Shown piece by piece: positions 43,861-55,399 of a stretch of 64,000 nucleotides of DNA. This stretch comes from Psococerastis gibbosa (taxonomy: Eukaryota; Arthropoda; Insecta; Psocodea; Psocidae), in the NCBI GenBank assembly GCA_963971405.1, contig OZ020492.1:19374204-19438203 (forward strand), written 5' to 3'. Both the position numbers and the translations under genes were made by a program. Within the stretch, counting starts at the first letter, position 1, and each line of letters starts with the position of its first letter. The notes beneath the pieces are model-generated. The model worked only from the letters and a program-made list of their open reading frames with translations. It searched no databases and was not told the DNA's origin.

Positions 43861-45894
43861 CGCGAATGGATTCTAAATACCCTAATGAGGACTCACAAAT
43901 TTTGGGGGAAGAGACTGGAACAAGCAGAAGATTTATTTTATTTTTTTTTAATTTTTTATTTTAAGGACGATTTTAAGTGACCCAAAGACATATCGACCAC
44001 AGAATTTTCTTCTTCCTCCATGAGCTCCAGTATTTATTACCTTCTATGTACCTGTGACAAAAGCGAGTTTTGCTGCAGACACTATCGTTTTTTTCTGCTT
44101 CCCTTCCTGGCGTTTCGGAATTCGGACTAAGGTATTCGTCTATGTAAGCTAACAATGAATATTAACAGAACGGGATGTAAGTTCTGGGAGTAGAATATAT
44201 AACAATAAATGTGCTTACTTTGGCCTAGTATAGATACCCTAAAAATGATTAATATTTCTAATTTCCTAAGCTAATTTCAGTCAGAATGTGCTTACCTGTA
44301 TTTTTTCTACATGCATATCTAAACTAGCAATTTAAGTATTTCATTCCATAAGTTTTAATCTCATTTCCTACCTTTGTGTATAATGAAATTACTGTGTACA
44401 CTGTTTAATATTGTGATTTTAAACTAGTTTCATTCAGAACGTGATTATTTTTCCTGTATTGTATGTATATTGACCAGCATTTAATTAAACTTTTAGTCTC
44501 ATTTAATTACTCACATTCTTCTTCTCATTATTTTATTCTAATTAAACTAGGCCTATATTGGATAATATGTTGTAATTATCTTATACTTTACATGTATTGT
44601 ACAATTTAAAGGAAATATATATTGTATTGCATTGTATTGTATTGTGTTATGTTGTGTTGTATTGTATTGTATTGTATGCTTTTAGGTCAAGAGACCAAAG
44701 GTCAACCTAATTTTTTTTACATATCCGGTTAAGTTCACACTTGTGTGATGGCCTCAGGCCTGTGATTACCTGTATTTGAGATGCTAAAGGTTTCTATGGG
44801 TAATTAATAATTGTGCGTAGTTGCGAGGATTCACTTTTATAAATTTCCGAGTTTTTAAAATTAGCCTTGAATTTATTTTTATTTAGTAAAACTAACTAAA
44901 CTTACTAAATGTAGGGAGAATATCTTCCCAATAGTAAACAGTAAAGTACCCGAGATTTGTTTAAAAATAATTTTAGTGATAATAATAGTTTTAATTGAAG
45001 ACTAACGAATATTCTCATTGTACAGTGTACATGGTTTCATAACCGTTCATTCACAGGAAATCAATATAGGTAGTTACCGTGCAATAAAGATCTTAGAGTG
45101 TACTGTATACTCACCATGAATGGTTGGAATGGTGAGGACTTTTAGAATAGTGGTACAGACTACGACTTTCACCCGAAAGTTTGTTGACTCGAGCCCCATA
45201 CTTGAATGAATGAATGCATGAATGAATAAACGACTTTATTGCAATTCAAATGGCGTATAATAAGACTATAAAGTCTTTTTTTCATGTTAAGCATAACTTA
45301 ATAACAGTATACATAGTAAAATATAACTTATATTATCGTATATGGAATATAAAAAGGGGGAAAGAAGGTAAAAGGAGGGGTATAGGAGGGGGGGGGGGAA
45401 AGGGTGGACCATTGTTTCTACTGCTACGAGGCTAGGTAACTTGCTTCATTTTCTGGCCTTTGTCAGATCAGTTTATGCATAGGTATAACACAATATTCCT
45501 GCACTATAGCATTATTGATGCAAAGCGTAAGACCCAAAGGCGTAGCGTTATGATCATTAAAATAAAAAATAATTATGTTTTATACGTATCCTGTATGTAC
45601 AATAAATAATATATACTAAAATACACATGCATATTATATGCAAGGCCGTTAACACCAGCAGCGTTATCAAGGACTTAAAACATTTATTTCTTTTCTGCCT
45701 TTGAGTACAACAGAAATGGATTATTTTACTTATTTTACTATTTTACGATTATACTGTAGTCACCAAAAATTAAATAATAGTCGCGGTAATGCACATCAAA
45801 TCACTTTTATGATCGTTCAAAATTTCGGTATGTAATATTTGAGAATATTGTACTATAGTCAATTCAATACTTCAATATTCATTTTTCTTCTCAG
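43861..45894 (+). other. 3' flank of unit E, SINE with insertion, intron 2
   Basis: 43861-45060 is the shared 3' flank with a (TTGTA)n microsatellite at about 44617-44680. 45146-45206 is a tRNA-Glu SINE head, interrupted at 45207-45440 by a segment starting with (AATG)n, probably a LINE 3' end on the minus strand; the SINE continues as CTTCATTTTCTGGCC. 45600-45894 is intron-2 sequence ending TTCTCAG|. Confidence 0.5.
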
Positions 45895-46160
45895 TGTGGA
45901 GAGAAGACATGTACAATAAGCTCGAGGTCTTACAAATAACGAACTACTTTGAGGATTCACATGAGAGACCACACTGGTGAAAAGCGTTTTCCATGTAAGA
46001 ACTGCTCGAAGTCAGAAGTTCTTCAATTTCAGCTCCGAACTAAAAGGACATATTAGAATCCATACAGGAGAAAAGCCTTTCTCATGTGGGCAGTACTCGA
46101 AGGCCTTCCGTCACAACTCTCTAATAAAAATACATATGACAACCCTGTACTATTTGCCCG
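45895..46160 (+). pseudogene. Zinc-finger exon with early stop
   Basis: Begins TGT GGA GAG AAG, but the first finger lacks its second Cys (ACATGTACAATAAGC) and a TAA stop occurs 15 codons in. A second break lies near 46014 (extra AGAAGT). The end passes into the remnant type seen at 43800 (CTGTACTATTTGCCCGAAGT). No functional product. Confidence 0.8.
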
Positions 46161-47347
46161 AAGTCATTCAGCCGTTATCTAAATGGCAATGGACTAGGGA
46201 CTTATGGGCTTATTAATAGGCCTGGGTCCATGAAACGTCCTTAATAAGCTATTACAGTAATAAGGGGGAGATAACGTATATGTATCAAGCCCGTGAGCCA
46301 TGATACTGTACAGGCATCTTGCATAATACATACAAGTAGAAAAAAACTCCTTGACAAGCCTAGGCGCAATGTCAATAAATTATATGTCAATAACAATGTT
46401 GCTATAGAAAACTGTAAAGGAAAAAAAAGTTAATAGTCTATTTGCCATTTATGTATCGAATAGGCTATATGATACTCCCGATAGGGAATAAATAATCGTA
46501 TGCATGTTACCGTACATTGGAGATCTAAGAGTGTATGCTCACCACGAATGGTTTGGAGTGTCGGTTTAATTAATTAAATATATTCCCAATAATTTACATG
46601 ATACCTAATGTTGCTGTTAATTTGCAAAAATGTCTGTGGCCATCCTCCCAAGCTCTAATAAATATGGCATCGTCGATCAAACTTACGCGGGAAATAATTT
46701 TAAAATTTGTGAAGTTCATTTACTATGTGGCCCATTTTCCAATTGGAGCCTTCTGACAATACATTAGTTCCGCGGGAAGCACCAAAGGGAAACGATAGAA
46801 AATATTGCCTCACAAGCAAAGAACTTCTAATATAATATACTAGAAGTTCTATTGGCGCTAGTGTCGCACGGTCATTTGATTACCGCCATTTTTGAGCTCA
46901 CAGCAGGTGGTATTCTGTATTTTATTTAAAAACTAAAAGAAAATACCTTTTTGTTGCCCTGTTGTTATTGCCTATAATTAAATTTTGCATTTGCTACATT
47001 TTAAATTTCATAGGGTACATTACAGTTGCTGTTTTGGATGATTGAACTTTTTTGATGCTATTGTTTATTTTTAATCCACATAATTTTCAGCTATTTTGGG
47101 AAAGCATATTAATTATAATAATGAAGTTAGACAGTCTAAATATTTAATAAAGACCCATTTTTTTTTGTTTTAAAAATTTTGGGTTAGGTACCATAAGATA
47201 ACTATAGTTTCATTTGGCGCGAAAATGTGAGGCCAAAAGATGGCGGATCTTCTATTGGTCCCCACTTCCGCAAGCAAATCATATGGAGGTGTAGGGGCTT
47301 GCTCACAAGGCAGTTTGGCTCGCTCCATATTTTTTCCAAACTTACAG
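46161..47347 (+). promoter_or_regulatory. Upstream flank of unit F
   Basis: 46180-46290 is the upstream block; 46502-46560 and 46590-46830 are the promoter-proximal block, with a weaker E2F-like TTACGCGGGAAA at 46683-46694. 46825-47290 is a unique insert between the promoter block and exon 1, containing TTTGGCGCGAAA at about 47213, another E2F-like word. The intact gene thus has a different proximal region from its sisters. Confidence 0.4.
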
Positions 47348-47450
47348 GTGTGAACATTGACTGAGCAAGTGTAAACCGTATTGTAACACACATTGTCACT
47401 ATTCATTTCTTACCTGACCCTTGCATTATTGGTTGCGAACTACTATTAAG
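47348..47450 (+). other. Exon 1 (non-coding) of the intact unit F gene
   Basis: Preceded by AACTTACAG and ended by TATTAAG|GTATGT. The 19-base G run at 47494-47512, 44 nt downstream, is the longest of the seven. It splices by model to 50843. Confidence 0.6.
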
Positions 47451-49599
47451 GTATGTACAATCGAAATTGTAAATTGCGTTGTTTAAGGGGGACGGGGGGG
47501 GGGGGGGGGGGGTGGCAGCAGAATGATGTCAGGACATGCACAGTAGTGGCACCCGACACAAGTACTTATTAGGTGACTTACTGCGGTGATGAGGTGAGGA
47601 GACTAAGAGCCCATCTTTTCCTTCTTATGCCTTTTCTTCATTAAAAGAAAATTATATTTTTGTAGTAGATAGAGATAATGAGATATTTCATAGTAAATAA
47701 TTTCGCTACGGATAAATTTAGGAACACCAAGGGGGGGGGGGGGGGGCGGTCCATCCGACGCCCCTCTGGCTATGGCCCCGACTCCGAAGCACTGGATTAA
47801 TAGATGGCATTTCATATTATAGAACGGGCAGACATTTCCACGCATTAATAATGCCACGGCACGCAATGAAAAAATATTGTTTTGCAGAAAACCAAATACT
47901 TTTGTTGGAAAGCAACCTAATCGGGTTAGTTACTCTACTTAACGCCTAAATCTAACCTGAAGTTTGAAATTATCGACGGAATGGTTCCACAGAAAAATTA
48001 TTTCTTAGTCATTTTTCATGAAAATTGAGTTATTTTTATTTTTTTACCCCCAAAAGCAAACCATCAAGGGGCAAGTGACCCACCCACATTTTGTTAACAT
48101 TAAGAATGACTACAATATATGTGAATTTAAAAGAAATCGTTGCTGCCGTTTTGGAGGAATAACTTTTTTAGACGTTTCTTTGGAGTTTATTGAGAACAAA
48201 ACCCCCCAAATCGTGTTCGTCCAAAATATCAAAATCATTCCCGAGGCATGACTTTTGGGAACCTATATACCAAATCTCATCAAAATCGACAGAGTAGTTT
48301 GCCTGTAAATCGATGAACAGACAGAGCGACAGATAGACATTTCGTAAAAGCCACTTTTTTGGGTTCCAGGGACCTCAAATCGTGTAAATCCGTTGAAATC
48401 TCGGAATCGAAAATTCCGACCATCACAAAGTTATCTTTATACAGTTATACTACTTATAAATTGAAAAGCAATTAGATAAAATGTCACCCTGGCCTAGCTC
48501 AATATATATATATCATGGAGTGACCTTGATATTATATGTTGTGAGGCACGCTGGGAGTTAACAATGCAGTTCGTCAAATCGGGCATTAGTTATGGTAATA
48601 AACGTCGCTGATTGGGTACATAATGCAAACAATAACATTATTGTGAGCACATTAGAATCCGCCTTTAGACAAAGTAAATACTAGATAAAAAACATTCCGA
48701 GTCTACTTAAAATGTATTTATTTGTGTTCTAACGAGACCAAAGTTGAGGCCGAGACCACCGGGGTTCTTATCAGTTCCCAAAGTAGTTGTTCTTGGTCTC
48801 GGTCCTGGTCTCGAAAAATGACCTAGTCTCGGTCTTGAATGACTCGAAAATCTCGGCTCCAAGGTGTACAATCGTTATTTCAATAAAATGGTAGACGTTC
48901 AAACATTCCTTGATGACAAGGTTGTCATACTTTGCATTATAGTGAAATAGTACAAAAATTACTTATTTATTGAAATGTTGGGTGGAACTTTCCAAGTTTT
49001 TTTTGGGCAATATTGCAATTAGGTACACTTTTAAACATGATTGTAGGGATTTCGTTGTTAGTCAGGGTCAATGGAAAAAAATTCCCATACGCCGGGAGGG
49101 GGGGGGGCAGCAATTTACACAATGAGTGGCTCGTGTTGCAAATTAAATAATGGGGTTGGAGTGAGTTTCCAACGGCTTGTCACCATAGGAAATGGGTTCA
49201 TTTGGCCCATATTGAGAGTATTTTCTGTTTCCTTTAAACTAGAGTGTGCCATTGGGATCAACTATATGTAGCCTACTAGCTGTGTGTATACCTACAATAC
49301 ACACCCGTACGACAGCACTGTCAGTTTCTTTAAGACTGTGCTATTTATTATTGCAGCGTCAAAATGCACCAGGATACATAAAATGAGCAAACTTGACAAC
49401 TTACCAAGGTGACAAAAACTATTGTGGCCTATAATATGAACTAAATCGTAGTAGAACTATGGTGTAAGCTACACTTATTAAACAGCCTGAAAGTGAGGGT
49501 CCATGCCCGTCAGCAATGACCGCCATAGAATCATGTTACTTAACACCATGGGAACGGGTGGTGTCAAAAATTATGCTTCGTCCTTCTAGTCTAGGCCGT
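47451..49599 (+). repeat. Intron 1 of unit F, proximal part
   Basis: 47690-48460 is repeat Q with a 15-base G run near 47731-47745 and the GGGACCTCAAATCGTGTAAA end. 48480-48960 is the shared intron-1 block. 49060-49270 resembles 58270-58450. No gene. Confidence 0.5.
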
Positions 49600-49714
49600 A
49601 CAGAATGTGCAAGAGAAGGCTTTATAACCCTGACTCCGCTAGGTAGGCTTTGTAAAAGAACAAAAAGTCAATAATGATTTATTTATTTTTTTAATCATCT
49701 TACATTGCAAGAGG
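49600..49714 (+). repeat. SINE tail in intron 1, unit F
   Basis: tRNA-Glu SINE 3' end (CTCCGCTAGGTAGGCTTTGTA), orthologous to 31880-31965 and 59190-59250. Confidence 0.6.
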
Positions 49715-49724
49715 CAGCGCGCGA

Positions 49725-50544
49725 GCCAAGTTCCTACACACCCCCGACATCATATCTAAACATATCAAACCAAATTTTGCTGGTTTTATAGTCACGGCCT
49801 TGTTAATAAATTTGAAAAATTTCATCTCTCTACCTAATCAGGGGGCTTAGATCTGATACCCCTAAAAGTCAAAAATGGTGGACATATTGACACAAATGTT
49901 TGGAGAGAACTACTGATCGACATGAGTTACAACTGGTTTATTACCTGAGCTATGGGCAAAATTGTAACAAATTCATATTTTTTCTAATTCATTATTGGCC
50001 GCAGTTTACCCAATGAAGTAGGTAGATTTCTTTTCATAATTTTTTTATTGGTTTGGGACCATGCTCTATAAGTATAGAATGTTTCATAGATTTCTGTCAA
50101 GCGGTTTTCTCTGGGAGTTTCTTACTTTTGCCCATTTTTTAATCTGTTGGTGTAGAGCTCGCGTAGCACCCAGCTTAACCAAATTTTGCAGGGTTTCTAG
50201 TCATGTTAACATATGTGCACAATTTCATCTCTCTACCTAATCAGGGGATTGAGATCTGACACCCCCGCGAAATGTCAAAAATGGCGGAACAAATTGACAC
50301 AAATGTTTGAAGAGAGCCACTGATCGTAGAAAAATGAAATGGTAAGAGACTAAAAAGAAAATTATGACAAGAATCCTAGCTGGTTTATTACCTGAACTAT
50401 GGGCAAAATTGTAACAAATTCATTATTGTGTTCCGGGGGATTCCGGGGGTTTCCCGTAAGTAGACCTACCGTACTGCAAAAAATTATGAGATCCCTACCA
50501 AAACACTTCGAGTAACAAAAACTAACAATTGGTAGGAACTTGGC
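49725..50544. mobile_element. TIR element with internal direct repeat
   Basis: Inverted 13-base ends GCCAAGTTCCTAC (49725-49737) and GTAGGAACTTGGC (50532-50544). Inside, about 280 nt occur twice in direct order (49755-49985 and 50185-50430; word TCTCTCTACCTAATCAGGGG). Sister introns lack the whole insert (flanks GCAAGAGG / ATAAATCTAATTTGAAAC). No transposase frame. Superfamily not identified. Confidence 0.7.
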
Positions 50545-50842
50545 TTGTTTTACACGAAGTGCTTTGGTTGGGATAAATCTAATTTGAAACTAAACTCCGG
50601 GAAGTGATCCCATAATGCCGACTCTGAAGCCCTGACATACCTGAAAGTCAACAGTATATTCCCACACAACACCTTTCAACGGATGAGTCACTTGAATCAG
50701 TCCCAGAGGCAGAGGTTTTTGATAATCTATTCCTGCATTTGAATGAAACCGGTTTTATTAAGAAACATTTACTGTTCGTGCCCCATTAACTACTTATTGA
50801 CTCGTTATAAATAGCATAACCTAATATATTGCATCGTTTTAG

Positions 50843-50974
50843 AGCTGCAACTATAAGAAAATGAATAAAGATAGTGACCAGCAGGGGACTCCATCAAAAC
50901 AAGCATCTTCACTGGATTTAACCATAAAACCTCCATTAAGTGCTGAAATAGATGCAGAGGGTCCTTCTAAACAG
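50843..50974 (+). CDS. Exon 2 of the intact unit F zinc-finger gene
   Basis: Acceptor CGTTTTAG|, ATG at 50861, 38 codons, donor ACAG|GTATAC, phase 0. The peptide begins MNKDSDQQGTPSKQ, has SLDLTIKP (Pro of the motif changed to Ser) and ends EGPSKQ. It is followed after 1.17 kb by the complete finger exon. In CtBP-binding motifs the D-L core matters most, so binding is possible but weaker than in PLDLSMKP. The protein would be about 239 residues in total. Confidence 0.75.
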
Positions 50975-52147
50975 GTATACCCAAATTTAACGACACACAC
51001 GTGAAAACTCATATTTGCACTGACAGAAATTGCACTAACAGAAATAGTGGTAATATTTCAATTAAAGCATGTAATAAATGTGTTACAATTAGATACATTA
51101 TTAGTGATCCGGATAGGCGTTGACCGCGGATTCGAATCTTCCCAAGTTCAGTTTTTTCTTGCAGGAAGCAAAATTGGAAGGCATAAATGAGGAGCAACCT
51201 TTCAAAACGGCACTAATCCATTTTCGTAAAATGTTCAGGAAACACGAAAAACATAATTATTTCGGCTTTATTATAACGCTAATATAAGATTTTAGCCCTT
51301 CAGAAAACTTAGTTAAAATGTTTTTGTTTTTGTTTTGATTAGCAATCCTGATTCAACTCATCTTCGAGATGGAAAATCGATGATATTTTTAATTTTCATG
51401 GATTTGTGAAATTTTGAAAGTTTGCTCCTCAAATAATGTTATACGATGCATTCAAGCTTGGATGTGCCCTTGCTGTCAGTTAAAAGCTTTATCAGGCCAG
51501 TTTATGCATAGCCATAACACAATATTACTGCACTATAGCCTTTTTCATACAACGCGTACGATAAGCTCCAAAGGGCATAGCGTTATGATTATTTAAATAT
51601 ATGTAATATATATAACATTATATAAAATTATGTATATATGACTATGGGAGGCGTTTTATTATTATGTTACTGAGTTTAACCATGGATTATGTCAGCTGTC
51701 AGTTCTTCTGTTCAGACGAATTTTATTTATTTCTCTTATCGTTGCCACTTAAGTATAACAGTATAGTTTGACTATTTTACTTTATACCTTTTTGTACTTG
51801 TTTTCTTGATTTTATAATTTATAAGAATAATATACATTTTTTTTCTTATTTTCAGTAAATCCCTAACAAATCATAATATTATAAGTAAACATGAACTTAA
51901 TTCCACAACATTTCCACAGATTTTTAATAATGACAGCTGTTTCTGTGTAACACCATCTAATGCCATAAACGATAATACCGTAGTCACCAAATTTTCAATA
52001 ATAGTCCTATAAATGCCCTTAATAAAGAATGCAGTTAATACCACATCAAATCACTTTTAAGAACGCTCAAAATTTCGCTATGTAATATTTAAGAATATAA
52101 TGTACCATAGTCAATTAAAATACTACAATATTGATTTCTCTTCTCAG
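50975..52147 (+). other. Intron 2 of unit F
   Basis: Carries the shared tRNA-Thr-like SINE piece at 51105-51160 and the intron-2 end with TACCGTAGTCACCAAATTTT. Acceptor TCTTCTCAG|. No gene. Confidence 0.6.
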
Positions 52148-52753
52148 TGTGGAGAAAAGTCTTTCGAGTGTGCAATCTGCTCGAGGTCTTACAAACAACG
52201 ATCTACTTTGAGGATTCACATGAGGGACCACACTGGTGAAAAGCGTTTCCCATGTAAGAACTGCTCGAAGTCCTTCAATTGCAGATCTCACCTAAAACGA
52301 CATAGGAGAATACATACAGGAGATAAGCCTTCCCCATGTGCACACTGCTCGAAGGCCTTCCGTGACAGCTCTGACCTAAAAAAACATATGAGAATCCATA
52401 CAGGAGAAAAGCCTTTCACATGTGCCCACTGCTCGAAGGCCTTCCGCCACAACTTTCATCTACAAAGACATAGGAGAATCCACACAGGAGAAAAGCCTTC
52501 CCCATGTGCACACTGCTCGAAAGCCTTCCGTGACAGCTCTGACCTAAAAAAACATATGAGAATCCATACAGGAGAAAAGCCTTTCACATGTGCCCACTGC
52601 TCGAAGGCCTTCCGTGACAGCTCTAACCTAAAAACGCATATGAGAATCCATACGGGAGAAAAGCCTTTCTCATGTGCGCACTGCTCGAAGGCCTTCCGTC
52701 TCAACATTAAATTAAAAAGACATATGGCGATGACCCATTGTACTAACAGTTGA
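52148..52753 (+). CDS. C2H2 zinc-finger exon of the intact unit F gene (seven fingers)
   Basis: 201 codons from TGT after CTCAG| to TGA, no breaks. Seven C2H2 fingers at a 28-residue period: 1 CAIC..HMRDH, 2 CKNC..HRRIH, 3 CAHC..HMRIH, 4 CAHC..HRRIH, 5 CAHC..HMRIH, 6 CAHC..HMRIH, 7 CAHC..HMAMTH, with TGEKPF-type linkers. Helix contact residues (-1,2,3,6) read Q-S-T-I, C-S-H-R, D-S-D-K, H-F-H-R, D-S-D-K, D-S-N-T, L-I-K-R. Fingers 3 and 5 are nearly identical through a 168-nt duplication. A nuclear sequence-specific DNA-binding protein by family. AATAAA at 52886-52891 may be its poly(A) signal. Confidence 0.9.
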   Translation, partial: CGEKSFECAICSRSYKQRSTLRIHMRDHTGEKRFPCKNCSKSFNCRSHLKRHRRIHTGDKPSPCAHCSKAFRDSSDLKKHMRIHTGEKPFTCAHCSKAFRHNFHLQRHRRIHTGEKPSPCAHCSKAFRDSSDLKKHMRIHTGEKPFTCAHCSKAFRDSSNLKTHMRIHTGEKPFSCAHCSKAFRLNIKLKRHMAMTHCTNS

Positions 52754-53189
52754 CTTGATGAAAATATTACATAAAAACATATAAAAATATATTATCGTCA
52801 TGACCGGTTTCGACAGATTGTCATTCTCAAGAGATGTAGCTTAAAATTAAAATAAGTAATTGCAAGATATAAACCTCACGTTATGAATAAAAAGTCATTA
52901 CATACATACGATCCTGCTGCCAAGTCCAACCAAGGAGACGAATTGCTGATAAACTTTATCATTTAATAGGGGCTTATTCCTATTTATAGCTGAATTTATT
53001 TCAATGGTTTCAATATTATTAAGCAATTTTCCTTTTTTGGCTATGTGAAATATTTTGAAATCTTCAAAGGTACCGTACATGTCCTGTGTTGTTCATGTGT
53101 AATATTTTTAAAATTCAACTCTTATTATAATGTTTTCGAAATATCACAAAGTTACAAAGGACACTATTTTTGTTTTCCAATTTTTTATG
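52754..53189 (+). other. 3' flank of unit F
   Basis: Shared with 33960-34060, includes GACCGGTTTCGACAGATTGT and the possible poly(A) signal. 53055-53160 matches the arm at 43523-43660. No gene. Confidence 0.5.
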
Positions 53190-53380
53190 CATGCGACAAC
53201 CCACACGAAAGGAAAGCCTTCCTCATGTTAGAAGTTCTTGAAGTCCTTTGTTTGCCACTCATACCTAAAAGCACATATATTGTGAGGGTTCATCCCTCGA
53301 GCCATTCACCTGTACTATTTGCTCGAAGTCATTCAGCCGTGATCTAAATAAGCATAGTATGAAATATAAAAAATATGTCT
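53190..53380 (+). pseudogene. Degenerate terminal zinc fingers, unit F flank
   Basis: Degraded copy of 43640-43860: a linker HTKGKPS-like, a broken CxxC, then in another frame FTCTICSKSFSRDLNKH to a stop near 53382. Old remnant, not expressed as a finger protein. Confidence 0.6.
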
Positions 53381-54998
53381 GAAGTTCTTTTATCGCGAAT
53401 GTATTTTGAAATACCCTAATGAGGATTCTTATGTTGGGGGATGAGACTGGTGCAAAGTCTGTGTCGCAGGGAGTCTGGAGTGACCCAAAGACTTATCCAC
53501 AACCGAATTTTCTTGTTTCTCCATGAGGTCCAGTATTACTTATCACCTTTTATGTACTTGTAACAAAAGCGAGTTTTGTTGCAGACACTATCGTTTTTTT
53601 TTTCTACTCCCTTTCCTGCCGTTACAGGCTAAGGTATTCGTCTACATTAGTTACTAATGACTATTAACAGAACGGGATGTAAGTTCTTGGAGTAGAATAT
53701 GTAACAATAAATGTTCTGACAGAGGCCTAGTATAGATAGCCTAAAAATGGACAATATTTTTAATTTTCTAAGCTAATTTCAGTCAGAATATGCTTAATTG
53801 TATTTTTTATACATGCATATCTTAACTAGCAATTAATGTATTTCATTCCATAAGTTTTAATCTCATTTCCAACCTTTGTGTATAATTAAATTACTGTGTA
53901 TACCGTTTAATATTGTGATTTTAAACTATTTTCAGTCAGAATGTGATTATTTTATCTGTATTGTACGTATATTGGCCAGCATTAAATTTAGCTTTTAGTC
54001 CCATTTTATTACTTACTTTTTTCATTTTATTTTAATATAATTAATCTATATTGGATATTATGTTGTAATTGTTTGCTTTTAGGTCAAGTGAGCAAAGGTC
54101 AACCTGATTATGTTGACTTATGTTCCAGGTTATGTTCACTCTTGTGTGCAGGAGGAGGGGGGAGCCACCCCCCAATAATTTGGTTTTTGGTGAAGGTTGG
54201 TAATTTGCCTTTGTTTCGTTGGCAAAAACAGAGTTCCCTACAAAGAAAACAACTAAATAAAATTGGCTTAAAATAAGCTTGTACTATTAATTTATTCTTA
54301 TGTATCCAACTTGCCAACTCGGTGTGTCAAACTTTGAAAAAGGCGCGAGCAATTCAAATGTTAATTGACAGTATCCAACTCATACAGCTACGTAAACCCG
54401 AAAAAATAAACAAGGGCTTTGCTGGCAAGCGGCAACAATATGGACAATCTTCTGAAGTCAGCATCTATTGCCTATCAGTTGAAAATTGTAAAAAGCGATC
54501 TTAGAACGACAATGACAAATTCATGCTTGGGAAATGTGGAAATAAAAAATTATATATATATATATATATACAAAAACCTTATTAAATATGTCTTCCATCC
54601 TTAAAATATAAATTTTACTGCTGTAAAAATCGTAATATGGGAAAATGAATAAGTATTTAAGCATTCCTTTGTAAGCTTAAACAATATCTATACTTTACCG
54701 CTGTTAAAATGTGAAAAACCCAGCTATTTTTCAGGTAAATTATTTTTTGCCCCGGGCCCCCCTTCGGTGCCTATCTGCAATCCATCGCATGGGCTTTTCA
54801 AACAATGCCCTGAAAATTAATGTGCCTAGTTTCGCTAAAAAACACCCCAATTGCACAATCACTAAGAATTAATTTGGCTTTTCTCGGAATGCCCCCCCCC
54901 CCCCCCCCCAATAAAAATGTGAAAAAATGTGTCCAAGACCCGCCCTATGTAAAAACATGAATTTTCCCACCAATGTAATAAGAATGTAATTGTAAACT
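53381..54998 (+). other. 3' flank of unit F; no gene
   Basis: Same order as 12946-14700: CCTAATGAGGATTC, a T-rich stretch, GTCAAGTGAGCAAAGGTCAA, the GC-rich insertion at 54140-54330, a (TA)n run at about 54551-54570, the CCCGGGCCCCCCTTCGG segment and a 16-base C run near 54893-54909. Confidence 0.55.
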
Positions 54999-55368
54999 AT
55001 GTTGATAACACCTGCCTTCAATAAAGGGGACAAAACGTTATGTAGTACTTATCGTGGCATATCACTCCTCACTACAGGCTACAAAATTCTATCTAAAATC
55101 CTCCTTGTAAGGCTAACGCCATATGCTGAAGAAAACCTGGGTGAGTACCAAGCTGGCTTCAAACGTAACCGCTCAACAACAGAGCAGCTTTTTTACCTTA
55201 CGACGACTTTTTGAAAAATGCTGGGAATTCAACAGTCCTGTCCACAATATTTTTGTCGGCTTCAGTAAAGTATACGACTCCATTAACAGAAGCAAAATGT
55301 GGGAGACACTGCAGGGCATGGGTATACCCGCTAAGCTCTGCAAAATGGCAAAAGTATGTGTGGAGTGA
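54999..55368 (+). pseudogene. RTE-like LINE reverse transcriptase fragment
   Basis: Two overlapping frames: KGDKTLCSTYRGISLLTTGY then KILSKILLVRLTPYAEENLG and YQAGFKRNRSTTEQLF; and after a frame break EFNSPVHNIFVGFSKVYDSI with MWETLQGMGIPAKLC. These are RT motifs 2-4 (NYRGISLL; GFR..RST.DQ; F.DF.KAYDS). The Asp of the DF.KAYDS strand is changed in VGFSKVYDS. It is cut off by a G run near 55425. Confidence 0.8.
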
Positions 55369-55399
55369 TCACGAGCTAGAGTGAAGACGGACGTAGGAG

